A stretch of 44,076 nucleotides of DNA from DATFAS01 sp035254305 (lineage in GTDB: Bacteria; Bacillota; Bacilli; Aneurinibacillales; RAOX-1): assembly GCA_035254305.1 (NCBI GenBank), contig DATFAS010000179.1, positions 1-44,076 on the forward strand, read 5' to 3'. Position 1 is the stretch's first letter. Every line of letters starts with the position of its first letter. A model generated the notes under the pieces. The model made no database searches. It was not told the DNA's origin and was given only the letters and a program-made list of their open reading frames with translations. The position numbers were made by a program, and so were the translations under genes. Positions 1 to 6,302 of this stretch are shown here, piece by piece.

Positions 1-104
1 TAGCGGTTAAGTATAATAGTACTAAAGGAATTTTATCTATAACATAATTCACTTTCTTTTCCGCTAATGAACCAAAATAAAAAAATATCTTCAGGGGGAT
101 TTCT

Positions 105-1145
105 ATGAAAAACAAATGGAAAAAATGGACCATGACCTTACTTGGAACAACACTTGCCGTTTCGCTTACAGCCTGTGGTGGTTCTGCCACAACTAGCTCG
201 ACAGATAAACCAAAGGATCAAAGCACAGCTAAATCCGCTGATCAAAGTAAAAAGCAATTCAAAATCGGTATTTCTCAAATTGTTGAGCACCCTGCGTTAG
301 ACGCTGCAAAGAAAGGTTTTATTGACTATCTGAATGAACACGGCCTAAAGGATGGAGAACAAGTAAAATATGATGCCCAAAGTGCACAAGGTGATATGAA
401 CAACGCAACATCCATTGCACAGAAATTTGTCAGCGACAAAGAGGATCTTATCCTAGCCATCGCAACACCGACTGCACAAGCTGCTGCTAAGGCGACAAAG
501 GATATCCCTATCGTTATTACAGCCGTTACAGATCCTGTATCAGCAAAGATTGTTTCTAGTATGGATAAACCCGGTGGAAACATTACAGGAACATCAGATA
601 TGAACCCAATTAAGGAACAGCTTAGCTTAGTGAAGGAACTGAAGCCTGAAGCGAAGAAACTTGGTGTATTATATAATTCAGGAGAAGCTAATTCCGTCGT
701 TCAAGTCGAACAAGCTAAGAAGCTTGCCCCTGATCTTGGTTTAGAATTAGTGGAAAGAGCTGTTACCAACAGCTCTGAAGTAAAACAAGCCGCTGAATCA
801 CTTTCAGGAATTGATGCGATCTATGTACCAACTGATAACACCATCGTCTCTGCCCTTGATACAGTATTAGCTGTAGCCCAAAAACAAAAACTACCTGTTA
901 TTGCGGGTGAAGGTGAATCTGTAAAAAAAGGTGCATTGATTACTTACGGAATTGACTATTATCAATTAGGCCGCCAAACCGGTGAAATGGCTGAAAAGAT
1001 CCTTAAAGGAGAAGCCAAACCAGGCGATATGCCTATTCAAACCCAGAAGAATCTCAAGCTAATTGTCAATACAAAAGCTGCTGAACAATTTGGTATAACA
1101 TTACCTAAAACATTATTAGATAAAGCCAATGAGGTTATTAAATAA
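105..1145 (+). CDS. ABC transporter substrate-binding lipoprotein, TrpX-like
   Basis: A 346-residue extracellular solute-binding lipoprotein of the ABC_sub_bind (DUF534/TrpX) family. Residues 1-23 form a lipoprotein signal peptide (KWKK, hydrophobic core, lipobox LTAC) with Cys24 as the lipidated residue, followed by a Ser/Thr/Lys-rich linker and two alpha/beta lobes. Family-like stretches include KIGISQIVEHPALDAAKKG and IPIVITAVTDPVSA. The start has a good SD (AGGGGGAT). A possible -10 (TATAAT, 12-17) lies at the window edge, so the -35 would be outside. In the family, permease and ATPase genes usually follow; here a terminator follows directly, so this copy is an orphan unless the partners are elsewhere. 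The ligand (tryptophan or another aromatic compound) is inferred from family only. Confidence 0.85.
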   Translation: MKNKWKKWTMTLLGTTLAVSLTACGGSATTSSTDKPKDQSTAKSADQSKKQFKIGISQIVEHPALDAAKKGFIDYLNEHGLKDGEQVKYDAQSAQGDMNNATSIAQKFVSDKEDLILAIATPTAQAAAKATKDIPIVITAVTDPVSAKIVSSMDKPGGNITGTSDMNPIKEQLSLVKELKPEAKKLGVLYNSGEANSVVQVEQAKKLAPDLGLELVERAVTNSSEVKQAAESLSGIDAIYVPTDNTIVSALDTVLAVAQKQKLPVIAGEGESVKKGALITYGIDYYQLGRQTGEMAEKILKGEAKPGDMPIQTQKNLKLIVNTKAAEQFGITLPKTLLDKANEVIK

Positions 1146-1157
1146 TAATTCCATACT

Positions 1158-1192
1158 AAAGAAGGCTCGCATCTTGCGAACCTTCTTTTTTG
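1158..1192 (+). terminator. Rho-independent terminator after TrpX-like gene
   Basis: Inverted repeat GAAGGCTCGC / GCGAACCTTC around loop ATCTT, followed by a run of six T. It closes the single-gene transcription unit. Confidence 0.85.
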
Positions 1193-1222
1193 GCGAATAG
1201 GAAAATATAAGTTGCCTAAAGG

Positions 1223-1289
1223 CTTGGCACCGGCCAAGTTTTCTTTAACGGATAGCGAAAATTAGACAAGCACTGCATTTTTTGTCTAA
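1223..1289. other. Two hairpins in the intergenic region before the phosphatase gene
   Basis: The gap 1192-1362 has no gene. It contains CTTGGC-ACCG-GCCAAG (1223-1238) followed by TTTTCTTT, and the 8-bp repeat TTAGACAA / TTGTCTAA (1262-1269 and 1282-1289). The second is followed by T-runs when read on the minus strand. They may be weak terminators or a leader structure; I do not recognise a known riboswitch. Confidence 0.4.
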
Positions 1290-1362
1290 AAAATTTCACT
1301 CCCTACTTCACAATAATTATTATAAAATGAATACATTATATTTTACAAAAGGGGAGATCCGG

Positions 1363-1794
1363 GTGGATCGTGTTAAATACAACGCATTGGTTCCTGCAAA
1401 AATCTATATTGGCAGTGAAAATGATGCCCAAGACATGGTAGATGTTGCAGGCTGCCAGGTAATCATCGACCTTCGTGATGAATCAGATAAACCTGCTTTC
1501 TCCAGTCAAGCAGCCAAATGGATACATATAGGCTTGAAGGATCATATTACTGGGCAAGAGGAGCAAATTAAAAAGGCCGTTGATACCGTAGTTAATGTTT
1601 ATAAAGAAGGAAAAGTTATTGGTATTCACTGTGCCTCAGGGGTATGTCGTACAGGAACTGTTGCCTGTGGGGTTTTGATTGAACTAGGGATTTGCAAAAA
1701 GATAAAAGAAGCCTTGGAATACGTTGAAATAAGCCGAAACAAAACTTCTCTACATCCTAACCTTAAGAAAACCTTGCAAAATCTGTATCGTTAA
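1363..1794 (+). CDS. Dual-specificity/tyrosine-type protein phosphatase-like protein
   Basis: A 143-residue cysteine-dependent phosphatase-fold protein. The signature HCASGVCRTG (about residues 89-98) matches the HCxxGxxRT/S P-loop, with Cys90 as the predicted nucleophile and Arg96 as the phosphate-binding residue. Asp residues in IDLRDES or GLKDH could be the general acid. I chose the GTG at 1363 because GGGGAG lies six bases upstream; the frame is open further upstream (TTG at 1282, ATG at 1327) but without as good a site. There is no signal peptide, so it is probably cytoplasmic. It could act on phosphoprotein, phosphoinositide-like or nucleotide substrates; nothing here decides. Confidence 0.75.
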   Translation: MDRVKYNALVPAKIYIGSENDAQDMVDVAGCQVIIDLRDESDKPAFSSQAAKWIHIGLKDHITGQEEQIKKAVDTVVNVYKEGKVIGIHCASGVCRTGTVACGVLIELGICKKIKEALEYVEISRNKTSLHPNLKKTLQNLYR

Positions 1795-1811
1795 GGAGTA
1801 AGGCCCTTTTA

Positions 1812-1840
1812 TAGACGCCCCCCTATAAAGTAGGTATAAT
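1812..1840 (+). promoter_or_regulatory. Sigma-A-type promoter for ubiE/menG
   Basis: TAGACG (-35, four of six) and TATAAT (-10, perfect) separated by 17 bp, about 30 bp upstream of the TTG start and its AGAGGAAAGGGG ribosome binding site. Confidence 0.65.
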
Positions 1841-1875
1841 AGACATATTCATTCAGAGGAAAGGGGTCTATTCCG

Positions 1876-2595
1876 TTGTCCTACCTCCCATCGAGAGAAC
1901 AGAAGGAATCCTATGTAAGAGAACTGTTTAATAATATATCCCGAGGATACGATCGTACAAATCGACTCATGAGTCTCGGTCGAGATGATCGCTGGAGACA
2001 GATGGTTGTCCACCGTGCTGAGGTTAAACAGGGTAGTCATGTATTAGATGTTTGTTGTGGAACGGCAAAATTATCATTACAATTAGCAGAAGCTGTTGGC
2101 TTGGAAGGCAAAGTAACAGGGTTAGATTTCTCCGAGAATATGCTAGAAATTGGGAGGTTAAACATCGCTTCCACTCCTTACAAAGACATCATTACCTTAA
2201 TTCAAGGAAATGCCATGGAGCTTCCATTTGAAGATAATCAGTTTGACGCTGTAACAGTAGGTTGGGGTTTAAGAAATGTGCCCATATTAGAATCAGCCCT
2301 TAAAGAAATGATACGAGTCCTGAAACCAGGTGGAAAGATTGTTTCTTTAGATATGTCCAAGCCAAGTGCTCCCGTATTTAAACAGGTTTATTGGCTATAT
2401 TTTGAGAAATTAGTCCCTATGCTTGGTCAATTGAGTGCCGGTAAGGCAAATGCCTATCATTATTTTTGTGAATCTGCGAAAGAATTTCCTGAAGCGAAGA
2501 AGCTATGTAACATTTTCTCTTCAGAAGGCTTGAAGGAAACTCGTTACACCAATTTAATGGGTGGTACTCTAGCCATTGTTGAGGGACGAAAATAA
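1876..2595 (+). CDS. menG: Demethylmenaquinone / 2-polyprenyl-benzoquinol methyltransferase (UbiE/MenG family)
   Basis: A 239-residue class I SAM-dependent methyltransferase that would catalyse the last step of menaquinone synthesis, C-methylation of demethylmenaquinone. The SAM motif I is VLDVCCGTAKLSLQLAE (about residue 56 on), the motif II region is GLDFSENMLEIG, and GWGLRNVP and LKPGGKIVSLDMSKP are typical of UbiE/MenG. Length is close to the usual 230-240. It starts with TTG, supported by a strong SD at 1855-1866. It stands alone between its own promoter and terminator, away from heptaprenyl diphosphate synthase genes often found beside menG in Bacillus. Because of that, a paralogous quinone or small-molecule methyltransferase cannot be excluded. 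Confidence 0.82.
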   Translation: MSYLPSREQKESYVRELFNNISRGYDRTNRLMSLGRDDRWRQMVVHRAEVKQGSHVLDVCCGTAKLSLQLAEAVGLEGKVTGLDFSENMLEIGRLNIASTPYKDIITLIQGNAMELPFEDNQFDAVTVGWGLRNVPILESALKEMIRVLKPGGKIVSLDMSKPSAPVFKQVYWLYFEKLVPMLGQLSAGKANAYHYFCESAKEFPEAKKLCNIFSSEGLKETRYTNLMGGTLAIVEGRK

Positions 2596-2615
2596 GATTG
2601 AATCCTGTTATAAGA

Positions 2616-2656
2616 AAAAGCCGTTCCCCTGATTAAGTGGGAGAACGGTTTTTTAT
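2616..2656 (+). terminator. Terminator after ubiE/menG
   Basis: CCGTTCCCC pairs imperfectly with GGGAGAACGG across GATTAAGT, followed by a T-rich tract (TTTTTTATT). Confidence 0.75.
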
Positions 2657-2748
2657 TGTTATTCTATTTTTGGGCTTTAATCCATGAGCAACTGCCTATT
2701 CCGCTGAATAATGTAGGAAGGAGAGAGGAAGGAGGAGTTGATTTTGCT

Positions 2749-3078
2749 ATGAGTTTTAGAAGAGAACCAGAAAGTAGTTCTGTTCGTGAGGATCACAATG
2801 AGTTGGAGGAATATTGCAATTGCCTGCTAGCTGAACTCCAACACGCTGAACATGCCATGATAGATTTAATGCTTTATTTAGACACACACCCTATGGATTT
2901 TTTGGCTCGTCAGCAATATATGGCATGGTCTCAGCATTATATGATGTTAAAAATGCGCTATCAACAAAGCTGTGGACCACTTGAATGGTATGCTCCAAAT
3001 TGGTGGCAAAGAGCCATGGGGTTCGGCTATGATCCCCTAGATGAATGCTTTGAAGACCCCGAATGTTGTAAATTATAG
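2749..3078 (+). CDS. cotJB: Spore coat protein CotJB
   Basis: A 109-residue protein matching CotJB, a component of the CotJ complex of the inner spore coat made in the mother cell. Diagnostic stretches are LLAELQHAEHAMIDLMLYLDTHP and the aromatic ARQQYMAWSQHYMM segment, followed by CGPL. The tail after residue 80 (Trp/Asp/Cys-rich) is longer than in the 87-residue B. subtilis protein. I chose the ATG at 2749 because GGAGGAG ends 11 bases before it; the frame is open back to 2656 but that part overlaps the preceding terminator region. cotJC begins 36 bp downstream. No cotJA, normally first in the operon, is visible upstream. Confidence 0.85.
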   Translation: MSFRREPESSSVREDHNELEEYCNCLLAELQHAEHAMIDLMLYLDTHPMDFLARQQYMAWSQHYMMLKMRYQQSCGPLEWYAPNWWQRAMGFGYDPLDECFEDPECCKL

Positions 3079-3114
3079 GGGAATCCAAGAGATAAAGGAG
3101 AGTCAAGCGCGAGT

Positions 3115-3219
3115 ATGTGGATTTATGAAGCAAAATTAGAATATGACGCAAAGGTCTCTTTTGCTGATCCTCGCATGGCCCAATTGCTCATCGCCCAATA
3201 TGGGGGACCTAATAGGTGA
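3115..3219 (+). CDS. cotJC: cotJC, 5' segment (gene interrupted by element)
   Basis: Codons 1-33 of cotJC (MWIYEAKLEYDAKV...AQYGGPN), then codon AGG and a TGA contributed by the inserted DNA. CotJC is a manganese-catalase-family spore coat protein; its family start is a Trp-Tyr-containing strand followed by a DPR motif and QYGGP, all present. AAAGGAG lies 14 bp upstream of the ATG. The last codons shared with the intact gene, CCT AAT (3208-3213), occur again at 5739-5744 in the same phase. As it stands it would give a 34-residue peptide. Joined to the 3' segment it gives a 193-residue protein, close to the 189 residues of B. subtilis CotJC. Confidence 0.9.
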   Translation: MWIYEAKLEYDAKVSFADPRMAQLLIAQYGGPNR

Positions 3220-3226
3220 TTAGTGA
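3190..3226 (+). other. Left attachment junction (attL-like) in cotJC
   Basis: The junction between cotJC and the element. The core is CCTAAT at 3208-3213, preceded by the cotJC side GGGGGA and followed by element sequence AGGTGATTAG. Only the hexamer is identical to the right junction (four of the six bases before it also agree), typical of the short shared core of large serine recombinase sites. The exact crossover inside the core cannot be fixed by reading. Confidence 0.75.
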
Positions 3227-3227
3227 A

Positions 3228-3452
3228 TTATTTCTCCAAGTAGAAAAGATCATTTCCATGATCTGAATAATCGGCATCATCTCGATAGGGCAGCTTTCTT
3301 TTATGTAACTCCTGCATTTTTAACGTTTCTATAGGTGGAGGATTAATCTTTTCATCTCCAGGGCTAATCACTTTACGGTCATTTAATTTTACGGCTGCAA
3401 GGGATACGAGGATAAATAGAATGACTGTCACACTTAGAATTAATTTTCTCAT
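3228..3452 (-). CDS. Small single-span membrane or secreted protein of the element
   Basis: A 74-residue ORF with a good ribosome binding site (GTAGGAGC) before its ATG. Residues about 3-22 form a hydrophobic helix after MRK, acting as a signal anchor or uncleaved signal. The remainder is hydrophilic, charged and Pro-containing (INPPPIETLKMQELHKRKLP), with an acidic end. No family is recognised. It ends 14 bp from the left core, so it is the outermost gene of the element. It may be a cargo gene or a leftover; a link to excision is not shown. Confidence 0.6.
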   Translation of the reverse strand: MRKLILSVTVILFILVSLAAVKLNDRKVISPGDEKINPPPIETLKMQELHKRKLPYRDDADYSDHGNDLFYLEK

Positions 3453-3548
3453 GATGCTCCTACCTTTTTAAATACAATTCAATAACCCTATGTTTTCCAT
3501 TTTCATCCTTTTCTATGTAGCATTAGATCAAATTAGGCACTAAGCAGC

Positions 3549-3600
3549 CAAAAAAGAGCTATTCTTCGATTGTTCTTCCAACCGAATAAACAGCTCTTAA
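3549..3600 (-). terminator. Terminator of the element's two-gene minus operon
   Basis: Read on the minus strand, AAGAGCTGTTTATTCG pairs with CGAAGAATAGCTCTT with small mismatches, followed by TTTTTT. Confidence 0.7.
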
Positions 3601-3624
3601 CCAATATAATTTATTTATGTATCG

Positions 3625-3906
3625 TTAATAATACACTTTCATCTCTTGCCAATTCTTTGCTATTAATTGATCTGTGTTTAATGTGGTATAGGAAAGAACT
3701 TTCCCCGAATGATTAACCACTGCAATCCGATATTCTTCACTACCATAGGCTGGATTTCGAACGAGCTTATATCCGTACTTACTATTCTTTTGTTTAATAA
3801 CCTTCCCCTTCTCAAGCAGACCAATAGCAATATGAAATCCAAATTCATGTATTTCACGATCGTAATTCTTTTCATAGGGACGCTTCAACTGAAACCATTT
3901 ATTCAA
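3625..3906 (-). CDS. Hypothetical 93-residue protein of the element
   Basis: A basic, soluble protein beginning at a TTG with an AAGGAGAGAGG site ahead of it. The sequence has an alternating strand-like pattern (KYGYKLVRNPAYGSEEYRIAVVNHSGKVLSY) and no membrane segment; I recognise no family. It lies 28 bp downstream of the 60-residue ORF on the same strand and before a shared terminator, so the two are probably cotranscribed. Being small and next to a serine recombinase, it is one of two candidates for a recombination directionality factor or regulator, an inference from position only. Confidence 0.6.
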   Translation of the reverse strand: MNKWFQLKRPYEKNYDREIHEFGFHIAIGLLEKGKVIKQKNSKYGYKLVRNPAYGSEEYRIAVVNHSGKVLSYTTLNTDQLIAKNWQEMKVYY

Positions 3907-3934
3907 AAAGCCTCTCTCCTTTTTTCTTTATCGA

Positions 3935-4117
3935 TCATTTTACGGAATAGAAAGCACGAACCGCGTGTTTTGCTTGTTCGATCCACCTTTTTGAAGCCTT
4001 ATCTACTAGAAGGGAATGGTAGGTCGCATGGTCAACAAGTGATATGAATTCCTTACCTTCCCGAAGATAGGCCTGAGGAGAAAGCTCTATTAGTTCTGGT
4101 AGATCTTTTTCACTCAT
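3935..4117 (-). CDS. Hypothetical 60-residue protein of the element (possible directionality factor)
   Basis: A 60-residue soluble ORF with a very strong ribosome binding site (AAGGAGGAGATCT) just before ATG. Its N-terminal half is acidic (SEKDLPELIELSP) and the C-terminal half helical and basic (DKASKRWIEQAKHAVRAFYSVK). It is divergent from the recombinase across 128 bp. In SPbeta the excision factor SprB is similarly small (58 residues). I see no sequence proof of homology, so a role in setting the direction of recombination is only a hypothesis. Confidence 0.6.
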   Translation of the reverse strand: MSEKDLPELIELSPQAYLREGKEFISLVDHATYHSLLVDKASKRWIEQAKHAVRAFYSVK

Positions 4118-4195
4118 TAGATCTCCTCCTTTTCATTCACTATCCTTATGAGAGGATGGCTTAAACATTGCATGTCCCAACGAAATTTGTTCCTT

Positions 4196-4224
4196 GCATA
4201 TTATTCCATTCACTTAAATACCTG
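4196..4224 (+). promoter_or_regulatory. Candidate mother-cell (sigma-E-like) promoter for the recombinase
   Basis: GCATATT (4196-4202) matches the sigma-E -35 pattern well. Fourteen bp further, AATACCTG (4217-4224) shares only ATAC with the CATACAnT -10. The start point would fall just before the SD (4233-4241). An alternative sigma-K reading is CATATTATT (4197-4205) with AC 15 bp upstream. Both matches are imperfect. Confidence 0.3.
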
Positions 4225-4245
4225 TTGTTAATAGGGGGTGAAACC

Positions 4246-5712
4246 ATGAGAGTAGCCTTATATGCACGTGTTTCTACAGATGAACAAGCACGGGAAGGAA
4301 CGTCTATTGAGGAACAAAAGGAACGTCTGCAGGCATTCGCCTTCTCACAAGGTTGGAATGAATATCGTCTCTTTATTGATGAAGGTTTCTCAGCAAAAGA
4401 TTTTAATCGGCCTGCATTCAGACAAATGAAGGATGAGATTCTGTTAGGCCATTTCCAGGCTGTTATTACAACGAAAATTGATCGACTAACCCGACATCTC
4501 ATTGATCTTTTACAATTTGTCGATTTTCTAGATGAATATCAATGTATTTATAAATCTTCGTCAGAAACCTTCGATACGGGAAGTGCAGCAGGTCGAATGG
4601 TTTTGCAGCTTCTTGGAGTCTTTGCAGAATTCGAACGGGAACGTATTGCTGAGAGGGTACGCGATAACATGTACCATCTTGCCAAACAGGGGCAACCCAT
4701 AAGCCGTCCCTGTTTTGGTTACGATTTAATGGAGAAAAAATTGGTCATTAATCCAGAGGAAGCCAAATGGGTACAAACGATGGCAGACTGGTTCTTAGGG
4801 GGACTTGGAACTTTCCAGATCGCTAAGAGATTAAATGAATATCAAGTAAAAACAAAGAATGGAGGCACTTGGTCAGCCAAAGCTGTCCGGCAATTTTTCA
4901 CTGGAAATCAAATGCTGATTGGAAATCTCGTTTGGAACAAACAACAGCGCAAAGGAAAAAAAAGAATTCAAAATCCTCCCAATGAATGGCTAACCGTATC
5001 GAACACCCATCCACCTATTTTAGAATCCTCCCTATTTCAACGTATTCAAGAGAAATTGCAACAATCTAAGTCACCTACTTCTCTAAATCAACGGTACCGT
5101 TATCTCCTCTCGGGTCTTGTTCGTTGTGGGCATTGTGGGGCCAGAATGATTGGATCTTCTGTTAAGAAAAATAAAACAACCTATATACCTCGCTATATCT
5201 GTAGCGACTATCAAAAAAAAGGGCTCTGTATGAATCATTGGATCTCCTCAGAAATTCTAGAATCCTATATATTGGAGAAATTGTATTCGTTACAGAGAGA
5301 AGGAGCAAATTCAAGAATGGAAGAAAAAAAAAGCACCAATGAAGATGCAAATTTCTCTCCAAATAGGGAAATTCGATATACGAAGAAAAATATTCAAAAC
5401 CTAGAGGAAAAAGCACGAAGGCAGTGGGAGGCCTATGAAGCTCAGATCATTACACTTGAGGAATTTCGAGTGGCAAAGAAACGCCTTCAAGAGGAAAAAC
5501 AGGAATGGGAAGGAAAGCTACAACAGCTAAATCAATTCCTAGAGCAGATCGAGGAGGTTGATTTTGGTACTTTAGTTCAATTAAAAATGGAGCAAATGAA
5601 AAACCTACAAAATCGGCAACTTTTTGATTATCAGCAAAATATTATCCGAGAGCTCATTTACGAAATTAAAGTATATCATGTGAAACAGATTGAAATCTGT
5701 TACCTCCTATAA
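4246..5712 (+). CDS. Large serine recombinase (site-specific integrase/excisionase)
   Basis: A 488-residue large serine recombinase. Residues 1-150 are the resolvase catalytic domain: RVALYARVSTDEQ with predicted nucleophile Ser10, KIDRLTRH, and the FERERIAERVRDN helix. Residues about 155-275 are the recombinase (PF07508-like) domain with CFGYDL. A zinc ribbon follows, with Cys294, Cys297, Cys319 and Cys328 (RCGHC...YICSDYQKKGLC), and then a long charged coiled coil at about 375-440. I chose ATG 4246, preceded by AGGGGGTGA, because the catalytic domain begins there; an ATG at 4168 in the same frame would add 26 residues foreign to the family. All key residues are present, so it is probably active. 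It should cut at the CCTAAT cores. Confidence 0.93.
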   Translation: MRVALYARVSTDEQAREGTSIEEQKERLQAFAFSQGWNEYRLFIDEGFSAKDFNRPAFRQMKDEILLGHFQAVITTKIDRLTRHLIDLLQFVDFLDEYQCIYKSSSETFDTGSAAGRMVLQLLGVFAEFERERIAERVRDNMYHLAKQGQPISRPCFGYDLMEKKLVINPEEAKWVQTMADWFLGGLGTFQIAKRLNEYQVKTKNGGTWSAKAVRQFFTGNQMLIGNLVWNKQQRKGKKRIQNPPNEWLTVSNTHPPILESSLFQRIQEKLQQSKSPTSLNQRYRYLLSGLVRCGHCGARMIGSSVKKNKTTYIPRYICSDYQKKGLCMNHWISSEILESYILEKLYSLQREGANSRMEEKKSTNEDANFSPNREIRYTKKNIQNLEEKARRQWEAYEAQIITLEEFRVAKKRLQEEKQEWEGKLQQLNQFLEQIEEVDFGTLVQLKMEQMKNLQNRQLFDYQQNIIRELIYEIKVYHVKQIEICYLL

Positions 5713-5715
5713 ATT

Positions 5716-5756
5716 CCACCGTTTAACCATTCGGTGGTCCTAATGGAGAGCTTGCT
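5716..5756 (+). other. Right attachment junction (attR-like) in cotJC
   Basis: Core CCTAAT at 5739-5744, preceded by element DNA containing the inverted repeat CCACCG (5716-5721) / CGGTGG (5732-5737), and followed by cotJC sequence GGAGAGCTTGCTGCT. An inverted repeat beside the core on the element side is what a recombinase arm site would look like, but it might also serve as a short terminator for the recombinase gene, which stops at 5712. Confidence 0.72.
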
Positions 5757-6227
5757 GCTGCCATGCAGTATTTAAATCAACGATTTGATATGGAAAACAA
5801 ACGTGCACGTCAGCTACTTGTTGATGTGGGTACAGAGGAATTGGCACACCTCGAAATTATCGGGGTCACTATACGTAAGCTATTGAAAGGGATAACACCC
5901 AAGCAAGCACGTGAATTAGGAATTGCTCAACACTATGTTGAACATGAGAATGGGCTTTTTTATGTTAATCCAATGGGTAATTCCTGGACAGCAGATTATT
6001 TGAAGCATGTTGGAGATCCCGTAGCTGACATGACCTCCAACATTGCCGCTGAAGAAAGAGCACGTGCGGTATATGAACATTTAATCTCACTTACAGATGA
6101 TCCATGTGTTCAAGATACCCTTCGTTTTCTCCGAGAAAGAGAACTTGTTCATGCTTCCCGTTTTAAAGAAGCACTCTATATCATTAAAGAAGAGATGAAT
6201 AGGAAGAAAAATTTCTTCCTAAAATAA
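5739..6227 (+). CDS. cotJC: cotJC, 3' segment (gene interrupted by element)
   Basis: The rest of cotJC, from codon 32 of the joined gene: PNGELAAAMQYLNQRFDM, then the ferritin-like four-helix core of manganese catalases. Likely metal ligands are visible in VGTEELAHLEIIG (Glu and His) and in IAAEERARAVYEHLI with RERELVHASRFKEAL. The frame is open upstream into the element only to about the junction, and it has no ribosome binding site of its own. An internal ATG at 5763 exists without a good SD. The catalytic core lies entirely in this part, so without joining no CotJC would be expected. Length and motifs are intact and there is no decay, which argues that the gene is still under selection. 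Confidence 0.9.
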   Translation, partial: PNGELAAAMQYLNQRFDMENKRARQLLVDVGTEELAHLEIIGVTIRKLLKGITPKQARELGIAQHYVEHENGLFYVNPMGNSWTADYLKHVGDPVADMTSNIAAEERARAVYEHLISLTDDPCVQDTLRFLRERELVHASRFKEALYIIKEEMNRKKNFFLK

Positions 6228-6237
6228 TGAACATAAA

Positions 6238-6288
6238 AAAACATCTTACCATGCGGTTCAATCTTAAACCCGTGGTAAGATGTTTTTG
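6238..6288. terminator. Bidirectional terminator between cotJC and the radical SAM gene
   Basis: ACATCTTACCA / TGGTAAGATGT with T-run on the plus side and A-run (T-run on minus) on the other; serves both convergent genes. Confidence 0.85.
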
Positions 6289-6302
6289 TATTAGATAAAT
6301 CA

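Larger units (their letters stand above)
3208..5744. mobile_element. 2.53-kb serine-recombinase element inserted in cotJC (skin-like)
   Basis: The insert is 2531 bp measured from core to core (CCTAAT at 3208 and 5739). Removing it restores cotJC in frame as QYGGPN-GELAAAMQYLNQ without a missing or extra base. Contents in order: a 74-residue membrane-anchored ORF (minus), a two-gene minus-strand operon (60 and 93 residues) with terminator, and a 488-residue large serine recombinase (plus) ending 26 bp before the right core. No capsid, replication or resistance genes are present, so it is either a minimal integrated element or a worn-down prophage that kept its recombination module. The known parallels are skin in sigK and SPbeta in spsM of Bacillus, excised in the mother cell; the same role here is inference. 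Confidence 0.88.

Noticed and set aside
1282..1362. Upstream TTG start for the phosphatase
   Set aside because: It lies within a hairpin and lacks a ribosome binding site; the GTG at 1363 has a well-spaced one.
4168..4245. Earlier ATG for the recombinase (adds 26 residues)
   Set aside because: The added part is unlike any recombinase N terminus, and a strong SD precedes the ATG at 4246 where the catalytic domain begins.
3115..6227. cotJC as a simple dead pseudogene
   Set aside because: Both parts are free of frameshifts or stops, the junction repeats are in phase, and the recombinase is intact, so a reversible interruption fits better.
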